40,838 nucleotides of DNA, from contig CAYNIW010000022.1 in the NCBI GenBank assembly GCA_964397545.1, positions 1-40,838 on the forward strand, given 5' to 3'. This document shows positions 14,226 to 21,674 of the stretch, one piece after another; position 1 is the first letter of the stretch, and each line of letters opens with the position of its first letter. Made by a program: the position numbers and the translations under genes. The notes under the pieces were generated by a model. The model saw only the letters and a program-made list of their open reading frames with translations. It did no database searches and was not told the DNA's origin. The DNA is from JAFGIG01 sp964397545. GTDB taxonomy: Bacteria; SDB-A.

Positions 14226-17200
14226 TTATCCTCCGAATCCTTTAGCCGGTTTCACGTTGTAATTCCAATTGTCATTTTTCGAATCCTTCCATCCGCTGAA
14301 ATACGATTCATCAATGCCGTCCTCGCCGATGAAAATAGGGATTAAAACAGAACGGCAATTATGTACAATTATTCCATTCCCGTGATATGATTGATCATCT
14401 TCGACAGCAAGATTCCATATCGTTTTTTCCTTGACTTCTTCATCTACAATTGTTATTATTGTAGGCGTAATCCATTTTAATGGAGGATAATCATGATTGA
14501 TTTCCGTAACCGTTCTGCTATTAAGACTCTTATCGATTCCGATCATTTTGGGAAAAATCTTTCCATTCGTTCTATTGAAAGGAGTCTTGGTTGCGGGAAA
14601 ACCGTTCTTTCCAGTTGGTGTAAAAGACACGGAATCAAGGTCAGAAACAGAATCGATCAAGTCAGAATTACTAATGTTGACCCATCGTTTCATAAGCGTG
14701 GACGCGATCACTGGGCTTTCGGTCTCCGTAAGGAGAATAATCCCACTTATGCCTCCCACTCCAAAAGAATGAGAACCAACAACCCGTCCAATAATCCTGA
14801 AATTTTCAAACGGATGACTATCTCCCATGCTGGATTCATGCGAGCAAATCCCACTCGACATGAAATAATTTTCAAGAGACTCCTTGATTCTTGTGGACTC
14901 ATCGGGAGATATTCCTTTCAGGTTCCAATTGGAAACTATATCCCCGATTTCGTTTTTAATAAGGAAAAGCTGATTATCGAAATCGATGGTAAAAACCATG
15001 CTTCCAGCAAGAGAGCCTCCCATGATTTGATACGGGATTCCATCCTCATCGAAAAGGGATTCAAAATTATTAGGATTTCCTATCTTGTCTTCACTAAACT
15101 TGCTCGTGTTTTCAATATGTTGAAAAAGTTTATCCCCGATATTCAAATCACCAGCTATCTTCCATCCGGACGAGGTAAGGCATGGATGCTCTTTCGTAAC
15201 AAAAATAATCTTCCCGGAGTCAAACTCTATTCTTCGGATTGACCCTGAATATTTCCTACCCATTACTGTAATAACTTTTTTATATTGACCTTTATGCGTT
15301 AAAACATAATCAGAAGGCAAAATATCTTCAATCGCTTTTGTACCGGATTTTGTTGTTACTTCTGTCCCTTCAAGTAATGCATTATAATGATTCGGAGGCT
15401 GTATCCTGCTAAATTCCGGATCATCTTTCCTGATTATCTGTCCGTCATGCTCCCTGCAAAAATCAGTCGTGTTTTCATCAACGATGGCCGAATATTGAAA
15501 TGCCTCTATGAGCGGTCTCATTGAATCGCCCATGTACTGATTCATCATTCCGGTATTGTACGCCTCGGCCTCGTTCGTCCTGGCTATCGTCAAGGCATAT
15601 TTTTGCCTGTTCTCTGATAAATAGGATTCCATTTTTGAGATTATATCGCGTGCGGATAACTGGGATTTTATTCCTTGGTCTATGACGTTAAAGACCTTTT
15701 CAATACGAGATTTCTCTTCCCCGGTGATAAAAAACGCTTTGTCTTTCAGATTCCTTAGATACTGTTTGTCTGTTTTCGTAAGGATTCCAAGATCACCGTA
15801 TTCCTTTAGGTATCCGTCAATCCATTCCCGATCAAGCCAGTCTATTTCATCCCCTTTTATTCCGGCATCCATAGAGACATACTGCCCAAGTTCTTTACCG
15901 GCTTTCTTTAGGCGCGCGCGCGAGTTCCAAATAGCGTCAACTTTTCCCATGAGGTAAAGTTTTGCATAATACTGCGTAAAAATGTCTTTCAATTTCCCTA
16001 TCTTCAAATCTATGGCCTTGAGCCCGGCATAATCCTTGTTTTCAATGATCTGTTTTCTCTGTATGCGGTTTATGTAGTCAGCCGTGATATCGGTATATAT
16101 TCGCGTGTAATCCCTGATAAAATCCGCTTCTGCTTTCTCAAGATCCTTTTTCATTGCGTCAAAATTAAATACATCCCGGATGGTCTGTCTCTTAAATTCT
16201 TTCTTTTCTGCTTCATCTTCTTTTTTCGGGAATTGCATTGAAGGAAACCCTGGGGCTACAGGCGGAGGATCGTTTTTCTTTGCCTCATTAATCTCTTCCT
16301 GTTCTTTTGTTGACAAAATTGGGATCTTGAGTTCTGGCCTAAGCCATTTTTCACGTTTATCGACAATCCCAGTATCAACAAGTACGCGCAACATTTCAGA
16401 TTTCAGTTTTGACGATATCGCGTCGAACTTCCATTCGGGGTATTTCTCTGGGCTTTCAAAATTGTAATCAACTATCTGCCGGATCATCTGACTATTGACA
16501 GCGTCCTCAATGCGTCCATGCATATCGGTTATTACCATCTCAAAAACGTCAAGCTGGGTTTCAGCCTGGTTGTATGATCCGCCCGGGGATTCCGAAAACC
16601 CTATCTTGTCAGGAGTCAAGAGTTTTCTCCGCATCTGTTTGTCAAGCTGATCAATGGTTGACTGATGCAATCCAGTCCCGGTTCCCATTTCTTTCGCTAA
16701 AAGATGAAATTGAACCTTGAATTTCGGCATCAGTTCGCCGGTCTGTGGATTTCTGATAGCAGGATTAAAAAAGTATTGATTGTCCTGGAGATTGTCGAGC
16801 ATGGTTTCCATTGCAGATTTTTCTGTACTTGAAACTTCATTTGAATTGAATTGCACTTCCGTTATCGGCTGCCCGAAATTCTGAATGAATATATTACGCC
16901 ATTTAAAAATATATTGCTTTGCGTACCAGTGCTGGTAAATCTCCATAAGATCCGATCTTCCGTAGTAAACTCCGTCCTTGCAATACGGCCAGACAAAAAT
17001 CAGGAACTTATCCCACAGATTAGGAAGCTTCACGGGATCAAGGCTTCCGCCTTTATATTTTCCTATAAGCAAATCAGTCAGTTCCCCATATTCGCCATAC
17101 TTAAAATCAAAAAGGATAGGATGCCTGAATCTTACGTTCTCAAGCCACACTGCGCTATCATGGATCTTCCAGATTTTCTCCCCGACTTTATAGCCGTATA

Positions 17201-17558
17201 TCATCCCATCAAGCATATTGTCAAAAACATCCCAGTATCTTGTTTCCATTTCATCAAATTGATTTGAGACAAATTCCGCGATTTCCTGGTCCTGCGGCTC
17301 TTCGCTTGCCGGCTTTATACTTCCGCCCACAGACAAAGCGATTCTTTTTTTTATATTAATTGTCCCGGATATCACATCATCAAACATCATCGTATCATAA
17401 AGCTGGATGTCCTTGCCCTTGTCCATCAAGAGCTTGTCCGGATTCCGCTCCTGGTAGTCTAACCCGGCGTTGAAGTCAAGTTCCTTTTTTACGATGTCTT
17501 TTGTCAGCCCATCCGGTTCCGCGAACTGGAGAAATACATTGTATTCAGGGGATGACAT
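14226..17558 (-). CDS. Portal-MuF fusion protein interrupted by an intein
   Basis: A 1110-aa precursor. Residues about 1-435 are a Mu gp29/DUF935-like portal (KKRIALSVGGSIKPAS, DNMLDGMIYGYKVGEKIW, QNFGQPITEVQF). About 450-726 plus 1068-1110 form a Mu gpF (MuF) domain with TIARTNEAEAYNTG, DENTTDFCREHDGQ and the motif QPPNHYN/CRSVL. An intein of 341 residues (727-1067) splits that motif between Asn and Cys. Splicing would leave a 769-aa portal-MuF protein. The portal forms the DNA channel; MuF proteins are minor head proteins, sometimes ejected. Separate in Mu, the two are one chain here. The C-terminal GFGG is coded by the next gene's ribosome site. Confidence 0.9.
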   Translation of the reverse strand: MSSPEYNVFLQFAEPDGLTKDIVKKELDFNAGLDYQERNPDKLLMDKGKDIQLYDTMMFDDVISGTINIKKRIALSVGGSIKPASEEPQDQEIAEFVSNQFDEMETRYWDVFDNMLDGMIYGYKVGEKIWKIHDSAVWLENVRFRHPILFDFKYGEYGELTDLLIGKYKGGSLDPVKLPNLWDKFLIFVWPYCKDGVYYGRSDLMEIYQHWYAKQYIFKWRNIFIQNFGQPITEVQFNSNEVSSTEKSAMETMLDNLQDNQYFFNPAIRNPQTGELMPKFKVQFHLLAKEMGTGTGLHQSTIDQLDKQMRRKLLTPDKIGFSESPGGSYNQAETQLDVFEMVITDMHGRIEDAVNSQMIRQIVDYNFESPEKYPEWKFDAISSKLKSEMLRVLVDTGIVDKREKWLRPELKIPILSTKEQEEINEAKKNDPPPVAPGFPSMQFPKKEDEAEKKEFKRQTIRDVFNFDAMKKDLEKAEADFIRDYTRIYTDITADYINRIQRKQIIENKDYAGLKAIDLKIGKLKDIFTQYYAKLYLMGKVDAIWNSRARLKKAGKELGQYVSMDAGIKGDEIDWLDREWIDGYLKEYGDLGILTKTDKQYLRNLKDKAFFITGEEKSRIEKVFNVIDQGIKSQLSARDIISKMESYLSENRQKYALTIARTNEAEAYNTGMMNQYMGDSMRPLIEAFQYSAIVDENTTDFCREHDGQIIRKDDPEFSRIQPPNHYNALLEGTEVTTKSGTKAIEDILPSDYVLTHKGQYKKVITVMGRKYSGSIRRIEFDSGKIIFVTKEHPCLTSSGWKIAGDLNIGDKLFQHIENTSKFSEDKIGNPNNFESLFDEDGIPYQIMGGSLAGSMVFTIDFDNQLFLIKNEIGDIVSNWNLKGISPDESTRIKESLENYFMSSGICSHESSMGDSHPFENFRIIGRVVGSHSFGVGGISGIILLTETESPVIASTLMKRWVNISNSDLIDSVSDLDSVSFTPTGKNGFPATKTPFNRTNGKIFPKMIGIDKSLNSRTVTEINHDYPPLKWITPTIITIVDEEVKEKTIWNLAVEDDQSYHGNGIIVHNCRSVLIPIFIGEDGIDESYFSGWKDSKNDNWNYNVKPAKGFGG
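14431..14459 (+). promoter_or_regulatory. Sigma70-like promoter for the antisense endonuclease
   Basis: TTGACT (14431-14436), a 17-nt spacer and TATTAT (14454-14459), each box one base from consensus. The expected start, near 14466, would leave a leader of about 27 nt before the endonuclease ATG. The promoter lies wholly within intein-coding DNA (opposite VDEEVKEK), so its bases also serve as sense codons. In this AT-leaning genome chance matches occur, but the position is apt. Confidence 0.6.
14482..14486 (+). promoter_or_regulatory. Ribosome-binding site of the antisense endonuclease
   Basis: GGAGG six nt before the ATG at 14493, on the strand opposite the portal-MuF gene, where it reads as the codons for Tyr-Pro-Pro. 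An ideal site at the right spacing is independent evidence that the antisense ORF is translated. Confidence 0.8.
14493..15242 (+). CDS. Antisense intein-nested homing endonuclease (Vsr/DUF559, EDxHD-like)
   Basis: A 249-aa protein coded entirely on the strand opposite intein residues 47-296. Residues 24-50 form an HTH-like unit (SIRSIERSLGCGKTVLSSW, KRHGIKVR). Residues 70-110 hold NNPxx repeats reminiscent of NUMOD3 modules of homing endonucleases. Residues 120-210 match the DUF559/Vsr fold: NPTRHEIIFKRLL (E124), FQVPIGNYIPDFVF (Q143, D152), LIIEIDGKNHA (E163, D165, H169), HDLIRDSILIEKGFKIIRI (D178, R181, D182). The codons align exactly with sense codons, so the gene must avoid TTA, CTA and TCA among its 18 Leu and 23 Ser. 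The putative role is cutting intein-free alleles to spread the intein; no cut site can be read here. Confidence 0.9.
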   Translation: MIDFRNRSAIKTLIDSDHFGKNLSIRSIERSLGCGKTVLSSWCKRHGIKVRNRIDQVRITNVDPSFHKRGRDHWAFGLRKENNPTYASHSKRMRTNNPSNNPEIFKRMTISHAGFMRANPTRHEIIFKRLLDSCGLIGRYSFQVPIGNYIPDFVFNKEKLIIEIDGKNHASSKRASHDLIRDSILIEKGFKIIRISYLVFTKLARVFNMLKKFIPDIQITSYLPSGRGKAWMLFRNKNNLPGVKLYSSD

Positions 17559-17572
17559 TTTATTTGAATCGT

Positions 17573-18916
17573 TCAGGGTATGTCTGCCTTTTGCTGGCTT
17601 GAGAATGCTCCCAGCTTCGAGAAATCCATTTTCTTTTCTTTGAAATAAAAGAAATACTGTTCGGCATCCATTGAATTGTCATTTTTCTTCACTGGTTCGT
17701 CCTTTCCGGCAGCATTCTTTCTCCATCTGTAATTTTCTTTTTCTTTTAGCGTGTTCGGGCACATGCTCTCAATGTAATACAGCCCGTATTTTCCATTGGA
17801 CTGCTTTACATGCAATTTCTGCACCGCGTGTATCATTGCCAGCTTATCATCTTTGACGGCTCCGCGTGTTGGGATGCCAGTCAAAGCCGAAAAGGCGGCA
17901 ATCAAATCCGGTCTCGCAGAATCGGCCACGGCTTCGGACGGTTTCGTTTTTAGTGTCTGGAATTTTAATCCATCCCAGGCTTTCAGATCCAGATTGAACC
18001 ATCCTTTGTCAGTCATGATCTGCTTGAGGCTATTATCAATGAGCTGTCGGAGGATGTATATCTCATCAATCTGATACGCCGTTCCATCCGATTCGATTGC
18101 GTATAAATTCAATGCCAGTTCGTGACCATCTCCATAACCCCAGTCAATCCCGAGTCCGTAATCTTGTATCGCGTTCCAGGGGATCTCATCAAATCCCTTA
18201 CACTGTTCCGATCTTTGGAATTTGTCATAGACAACGCCCTCGGCAGAACACCATCGACCATAAAACATCCGCTCTTTAAATGTACCTACCAGAGTCCGGT
18301 CCAGTTCGTCAATTACAGCCTGAGACATAACCGGATTATCCGGAAACCCGAAATTCCAAACGCGCCTCATTTTGGAATCGTTCATTTTCGGGTTGTCTAT
18401 GAAATCGGTTTTAATAAAATGCGTTTCGGAATCAGGGTTGAGGGTCCAGAACTTCGGCCAAATCTTACCATCCCACGTACAAACCGTTATACAGATATCA
18501 ACAACTTTCCTGGGGTGCTGTACGATCTCATCCGCCAACCATCCACACGTACCCTTACCCTGCACGCGTCCCCAGGTACGTTCATTGTCACAGCCAATTA
18601 GACTGATTTCAATGTTTTTTGACTTGACGTAAATTTTTCCGCGGGTTGGGCGATAGACGAAATCATGATAAGGGTCAAAATCATTTATCATTTTCCGGAT
18701 AACATTGTCATAGAGACTGTCGGATGTCCTCCCGGACATGATCAACAATCCGCCTTCAGGAACACCATAATAAATATGATTGATCCATCGCAAAACCTGG
18801 GGATGTGTCTTTCCGCTTTTGGTTACGCCTACACAAATATTGAAACTGGCATTTGAATTTTTAAGAAAGTCCCGTTGTTTCGGGGAGAGTTTTAATACCC
18901 TCTTATCCTCCTCCAT
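17573..18916 (-). CDS. terL: Terminase large subunit
   Basis: The DNA-packaging motor, 447 aa. The ATPase domain has Walker A GVTKSGKT (residues 30-37) and Walker B CGWLADE (D129, E130). The nuclease domain has RNase H-like acidic residues in GIDWGYGD (D258), ADSARPDL (D332) and NDNSMDAEQ (D413 or D417). It overlaps TerS by 14 nt and is followed after 14 nt by the portal gene. Whether packaging is cos or headful cannot be told from the sequence. Confidence 0.95.
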   Translation of the reverse strand: MEEDKRVLKLSPKQRDFLKNSNASFNICVGVTKSGKTHPQVLRWINHIYYGVPEGGLLIMSGRTSDSLYDNVIRKMINDFDPYHDFVYRPTRGKIYVKSKNIEISLIGCDNERTWGRVQGKGTCGWLADEIVQHPRKVVDICITVCTWDGKIWPKFWTLNPDSETHFIKTDFIDNPKMNDSKMRRVWNFGFPDNPVMSQAVIDELDRTLVGTFKERMFYGRWCSAEGVVYDKFQRSEQCKGFDEIPWNAIQDYGLGIDWGYGDGHELALNLYAIESDGTAYQIDEIYILRQLIDNSLKQIMTDKGWFNLDLKAWDGLKFQTLKTKPSEAVADSARPDLIAAFSALTGIPTRGAVKDDKLAMIHAVQKLHVKQSNGKYGLYYIESMCPNTLKEKENYRWRKNAAGKDEPVKKNDNSMDAEQYFFYFKEKKMDFSKLGAFSSQQKADIP

Positions 18917-19337
18917 CCTCTCTCCTTACTTCCTCTATCACAACGGAAAAAGGATTGTCCTTTGTTGTCCGAATATTCACATCATCAACCAAATAGCCTT
19001 TTATCTTTGCAATTAATTCGTAATATCCTTTTCTTGTAGCAAAATCAACATCAACCTTTTCCTGGATAACTATGCCGTCTTTCTGAAAATAGGATATCTT
19101 TAGAGCCCGTGTTCCCTCTGCCAGCCCGTTAGCTAACTGACCTTCCGTAAGCCCTGCTTCCTCAAGGGCATCATTGATATTCTTGTACACACCCTTTTCA
19201 ACCTTTGCTGACCTTATGGTTCCTTCGCCATATCCGGCCCTTCTCGCAGCTTCTGTATTGGTTATGGCAGGATTTTTTATTTTCTCTTTCAGAAAAAGCC
19301 TCTGCTTGCCTGTAAGTTTTTTCTTTCTTTTTGCCAT
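18903..19337 (-). CDS. terS: Terminase small subunit
   Basis: A 144-aa DNA-recognition subunit. The N-terminal LTGKQRLFLKEKI ... NTEAARRAGYGEGTIRSA is the classic TerS helix-turn-helix. It is followed by an oligomerisation region (DALEEAGLTEGQLANGLAEG) and a lower-complexity C-terminus. The start shares one base with the preceding stop (TAATG). Direct linkage to TerL confirms the assignment. Confidence 0.93.
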   Translation of the reverse strand: MAKRKKKLTGKQRLFLKEKIKNPAITNTEAARRAGYGEGTIRSAKVEKGVYKNINDALEEAGLTEGQLANGLAEGTRALKISYFQKDGIVIQEKVDVDFATRKGYYELIAKIKGYLVDDVNIRTTKDNPFSVVIEEVRREDGGG

Positions 19338-19549
19338 TAAGCCGTTACCAGTTCCCTTTGAAGATTCCTGGAAAGCCGGTCCTTTGTTTCGTAGATTCTT
19401 GAAAGCGTAGAAACCATGTTGTCATATTCCCTTTCAGTGTCTTTATTCCAAGATCCTCGCGTCATGTTGCACTTACGCATTTCTCTTCTGATTTCAAGCT
19501 CTTGCTTTGTGAGTTCTTCAATCTGTTGTTTTAAGGCAACGGAATCCAT
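19337..19549 (-). CDS. Small protein upstream of terminase (70 aa)
   Basis: A 70-aa helical protein starting MDSVALKQQIEELTKQELE, with heptad-like spacing over residues 5-30 and a basic second half. No zinc motif is seen. It is translationally coupled to TerS by a TAATG overlap, so it may act in packaging or regulation. Unrecognised. Confidence 0.7.
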   Translation of the reverse strand: MDSVALKQQIEELTKQELEIRREMRKCNMTRGSWNKDTEREYDNMVSTLSRIYETKDRLSRNLQRELVTA

Positions 19550-19667
19550 TTTAAACCCTGAAAATCAGTATAGAAGGGTCTGTGGCCACAGTCTTCGGCG
19601 TTCCGGTTTCCCGGATAATGCCCCTCTACCTTATACGTAAATTTTTTGGTGTTTTGGAAAGTGATTT
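19550..19667 (-). promoter_or_regulatory. Intergenic control/packaging region before the terminase genes
   Basis: A 118-nt gap holding a perfect 12-bp palindrome CTGTGGCCACAG (19580-19591), a CCGG-GAAA-CCGG tetraloop hairpin (19603-19614), and on the minus strand TATAAG after an A-rich stretch, without a good -35 box. The place just before terS is typical for a late, activator-dependent promoter and for cos or pac sites. I cannot tell these apart by sequence alone. Confidence 0.4.
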
Positions 19668-19907
19668 TTAAAGAATTTTTAAAAAAGTGCGAATTTTATT
19701 AAGGTGCTTGTTTCTAAGAAATCGAACCCACTGGACAGATAATTCCCATTCTTTCGCTATTTCTTCGGCAGAATACCCCAAAAGAGACCAAACGATGATT
19801 CCGTGATTGTCCTGGTCCTGACTTTTACAGTAGTCTATGACAGACTTTTTAAAGTCAAGATCCTCGTACATATGCATCATTGCTATTATCCAGGGGTTAT
19901 CAATCAT
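19668..19907 (-). CDS. HTH protein, sigma70 region 4-like; candidate late regulator
   Basis: A 79-aa protein. Residues about 37-75, IVWSLLGYSAEEIAKEWELS and then VQWVRFLRNKHLNKIR, form a region-4-type helix-turn-helix as in sigma factors and the RinA/ArpU late activators. It is the last gene before the control gap ahead of the terminase operon, the usual site of a late-gene activator. The acidic, aromatic N-terminus (DNPWIIAMMHMYEDLDFKKS) could contact polymerase. The role is inferred. Confidence 0.6.
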   Translation of the reverse strand: MIDNPWIIAMMHMYEDLDFKKSVIDYCKSQDQDNHGIIVWSLLGYSAEEIAKEWELSVQWVRFLRNKHLNKIRTFLKIL

Positions 19908-20068
19908 AGTTCATGGTCCTTGTAAAACAGGCATTCATGGTGCTTCCACTTCTTCCAGTCGTTCTCTTCTTTGTACCGCATTGATTTTATTTCCTGAAGG
20001 AGATCAGGTCTTTTCTTAACTTCTGGCATTTCCTCGTATGTTTTTAATACCTGATGATCGCTTTGCAT
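19904..20068 (-). CDS. Small early protein (54 aa)
   Basis: A highly charged protein starting MQSDHQVLKTYEEMPEVKK. The ATG at 20068 is 5 nt after GGAGG. The frame is open further up to 20104, but that would overlap the previous gene by 35 nt, so I prefer 20068. Its stop overlaps the next start by 4 nt. Unrecognised. Confidence 0.6.
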   Translation of the reverse strand: MQSDHQVLKTYEEMPEVKKRPDLLQEIKSMRYKEENDWKKWKHHECLFYKDHEL

Positions 20069-20069
20069 A

Positions 20070-20264
20070 TCATCCTCCAAATACTCCGGTTTGGAATTTA
20101 TCAAGTCTTATCCACTTGAAATCATTTCCTTGAAAAACTCCGCGTAAATGCAATAAATGCATAATAAATGAAACCACATTAATATTTTCGTTATCAATGT
20201 TTTCCTTAACAGCCAAATCATACATATCAATTAATTGTTTTGTGGTCATCTTATCAAAATCCAT
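20070..20264 (-). CDS. Small early protein (64 aa)
   Basis: The protein begins MDFDKMTTKQLIDMYDLAVK. ATG at 20264 has GGGGG 8 nt upstream; a TTG at 20279 is a weaker alternative. The N-terminal MTTKQLIDMYDLA reads as a short helix. It ends TGVFGG, like its upstream neighbour (TGIFGG), because both stops are embedded in G-rich ribosome sites. Unrecognised. Confidence 0.58.
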   Translation of the reverse strand: MDFDKMTTKQLIDMYDLAVKENIDNENINVVSFIMHLLHLRGVFQGNDFKWIRLDKFQTGVFGG

Positions 20265-20268
20265 AAAA

Positions 20269-20565
20269 TTAGCCCCCAAATATACCAGTAGGATAATAGA
20301 TCATGTCTTCGGTAACTAACGTACCAATCATGCAAGGACAATAACATTTTTTTATTAATACTGTTTTTGTCTTGCATTCTGGTTCTTTTTGATCAATTAT
20401 ATATTTCAAACTAAATGGAATAGATCTGTAACCGTCATTATCACACACGGTAAACGAACATTGTTTGTAGTGTTTAATGGCGTATCCGATAGTCCGCAGC
20501 GGCCTTGTTTTTGATCCGTAACCTTTTCCGTCATGACCGTTGATTGAAACAAATATTGTTTTCAT
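20269..20565 (-). CDS. Small early protein, Cys-containing (98 aa)
   Basis: The N-terminus MKTIFVSINGHDGKGYGSKT followed by RPLRTIGYAIKH resembles the first turn of beta-helix proteins (strand, GxDG, 'T.P..TI..A'), but the 98-aa length is too short for a helix. A CYCPC cluster (residues 74-78) may bind metal. It overlaps the next start region and the upstream stop by 4 nt. Function unknown. Confidence 0.6.
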   Translation of the reverse strand: MKTIFVSINGHDGKGYGSKTRPLRTIGYAIKHYKQCSFTVCDNDGYRSIPFSLKYIIDQKEPECKTKTVLIKKCYCPCMIGTLVTEDMIYYPTGIFGG

Positions 20566-20843
20566 GACTTGACCTTCATTTTAAAAAATATCTTATAAGC
20601 GATATGGATAAAATTAGTGTAAAATTTTCCATTAAAAAACGGATAGAATTGGCTATCAGTGCGAAATTTGAAATAATTAAAATCATGTGAATTTATCGAT
20701 TCAAAGTTTTGATATAAAGACCAATATCCATTTAAAATTGAAAATATTTTAACCTTCAATGGGGTTGCCTTTGACAAACACTTAGAAAAATAGTCATTGT
20801 ATTCCTTTGACTTTTGTACAAGAGTATATGTAATTTCTTTCAT
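20562..20843 (-). CDS. Small early protein, Phe/Tyr-rich (93 aa)
   Basis: A 93-aa protein starting MKEITYTLVQKSKEYNDYF. It is unusually rich in Phe, Tyr, Asn and Lys and locally more AT-rich than its neighbours. No membrane segment or motif is recognised. It is joined to both flanking genes by 4-nt overlaps, which supports expression. Confidence 0.6.
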   Translation of the reverse strand: MKEITYTLVQKSKEYNDYFSKCLSKATPLKVKIFSILNGYWSLYQNFESINSHDFNYFKFRTDSQFYPFFNGKFYTNFIHIAYKIFFKMKVKS

Positions 20844-21064
20844 TTCACACCTTCCTTTTTCTCTATTTCCTCAGCCATCCAGCTTACTTCCTGTTCGAGT
20901 TCGGCTATGCGTTCTCTGGCCTTGATAAGTTCGGTTTCAAGTACATCAGAATAATCACCAGGAAGATACAATCTATCATCAATCAATTTGTTCCCATATC
21001 CAATACGATCAAATTCTCTTCTAATTTCCCTAACTTTTACCCATTTCAGTGCTTTTTCATCCAT
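20840..21064 (-). CDS. Small coiled-coil protein (74 aa)
   Basis: A 74-aa protein. The N-terminus is basic (WVKVREIRREFDRIG). Residues 40-72 (VLETELIKARERIAELEQEV and onward) form a clear coiled coil. It overlaps the previous small ORF by 8 nt. Unrecognised. Confidence 0.62.
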   Translation of the reverse strand: MDEKALKWVKVREIRREFDRIGYGNKLIDDRLYLPGDYSDVLETELIKARERIAELEQEVSWMAEEIEKKEGVK

Positions 21065-21209
21065 GTTCAGCCTCGCTTTCCATCTTCTCTTTCAATCCTT
21101 CCATCCTGATTATCAAAACTTCAAGGTCATTCTTGCTTCTCTCTTTCTTCATCTCTTTGGCCCGGTCGAGGATGTAAACAAATTCTGTAAGGATCTCAGC
21201 GGTTGTCAT
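21057..21209 (-). CDS. Small helical protein (50 aa)
   Basis: A short frame reading MTTAEILTEFVYILDRAKEM and ending ...KMESEAEHG. It fills the space between two genes, overlapping both (14 nt upstream, 8 nt downstream), in the same overlapped style as its neighbours. The ribosome site (AAGAAGAA) is weak. It is charged and helical throughout, with no motif. Confidence 0.5.
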   Translation of the reverse strand: MTTAEILTEFVYILDRAKEMKKERSKNDLEVLIIRMEGLKEKMESEAEHG

Positions 21210-21477
21210 TTCTTCTTAAACTTTCAATCTTATTTTCCAGCCACTTCACCCGCTTTTCAGTGCTGTCACAGTCGATCCAGAAGAAATCCCTCTGCCAGCC
21301 GGGGGATTTCTCGTCAAGGTATTCCATCATGTAACTGACAATAAGATCATGAGAATATTCAATTATTACTGTATCTCCGTCCTGAACGGTGCTTGCCAAT
21401 AGATATGGACTTCCATCATAAAATTCCGCATATCCCTTTTCTTCCATAAATTCCCAGAACTTCTTTAGCTTATCCAT
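21196..21477 (-). CDS. Small early protein (93 aa)
   Basis: A 93-aa protein starting MDKLKKFWEFMEEKGYAEFY. An AGGAG site lies 7 nt before ATG. The centre (SPYLLASTVQDGDTVIIEYS) looks like a beta hairpin, and the C-terminal helix is KRVKWLENKIESLRR. No catalytic motif. Function unknown. Confidence 0.65.
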   Translation of the reverse strand: MDKLKKFWEFMEEKGYAEFYDGSPYLLASTVQDGDTVIIEYSHDLIVSYMMEYLDEKSPGWQRDFFWIDCDSTEKRVKWLENKIESLRRNDNR

Positions 21478-21479
21478 GT

Positions 21480-21638
21480 TTACTCCTGATCAGGAAAAAT
21501 ATCATTCGGGTCACTATCCATTAACTCATTCAGACAATGATTGCAATTTAATTCTTCTTCTGTTCCGTGCATCTCCATGTCGTCTATATCACCGTTGCAA
21601 TAACAGACCTGTCCGCATTCTGGACATTCATGCGCCAT
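21480..21638 (-). CDS. Small zinc-ribbon-like protein (52 aa)
   Basis: The frame codes MAHECPECGQVCYCNGDIDD and onward, with CPEC, CYC and CNHC cysteine groups and an acidic rest. This is a plausible zinc-binding micro-protein. The start follows GGGAG at about 5 nt, and the stop lies 2 nt before the next start. Eight-residue acidic tail. Function unknown. Confidence 0.65.
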   Translation of the reverse strand: MAHECPECGQVCYCNGDIDDMEMHGTEEELNCNHCLNELMDSDPNDIFPDQE

Positions 21639-21674
21639 AGTCACTCCCTTAATTCACGCCGGGTGTTGGTGTTG

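Larger units (their letters stand above)
14358..15380 (-). mobile_element. Ala1-type (class 2-like) intein with antisense-coded insert
   Basis: The intein is residues 727-1067 of the portal-MuF precursor. Block A is ALLEGTEVTTKSGTKAIEDI, with Ala replacing the usual first Cys/Ser. Block B is FVTKEHPCLT (Thr788, His791). Blocks F and G are IWNLAVEDDQSYHGNGIIVHN (in part), with the penultimate His and terminal Asn, followed by extein Cys+1. With Ala1, Cys+1 would attack the N-terminal junction directly, as in KlbA-type class 2 inteins; no block F Cys of the class 3 type is seen. The middle (intein residues about 75-290) has no LAGLIDADG or HNH motif in the sense frame, but its complementary strand encodes an endonuclease. 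Confidence 0.93.

Noticed and set aside
14497..14772. Second plus-strand ORF (91 aa) within the intein
   Set aside because: Another frame over the nuclease gene with no domain and no ribosome site of its own.
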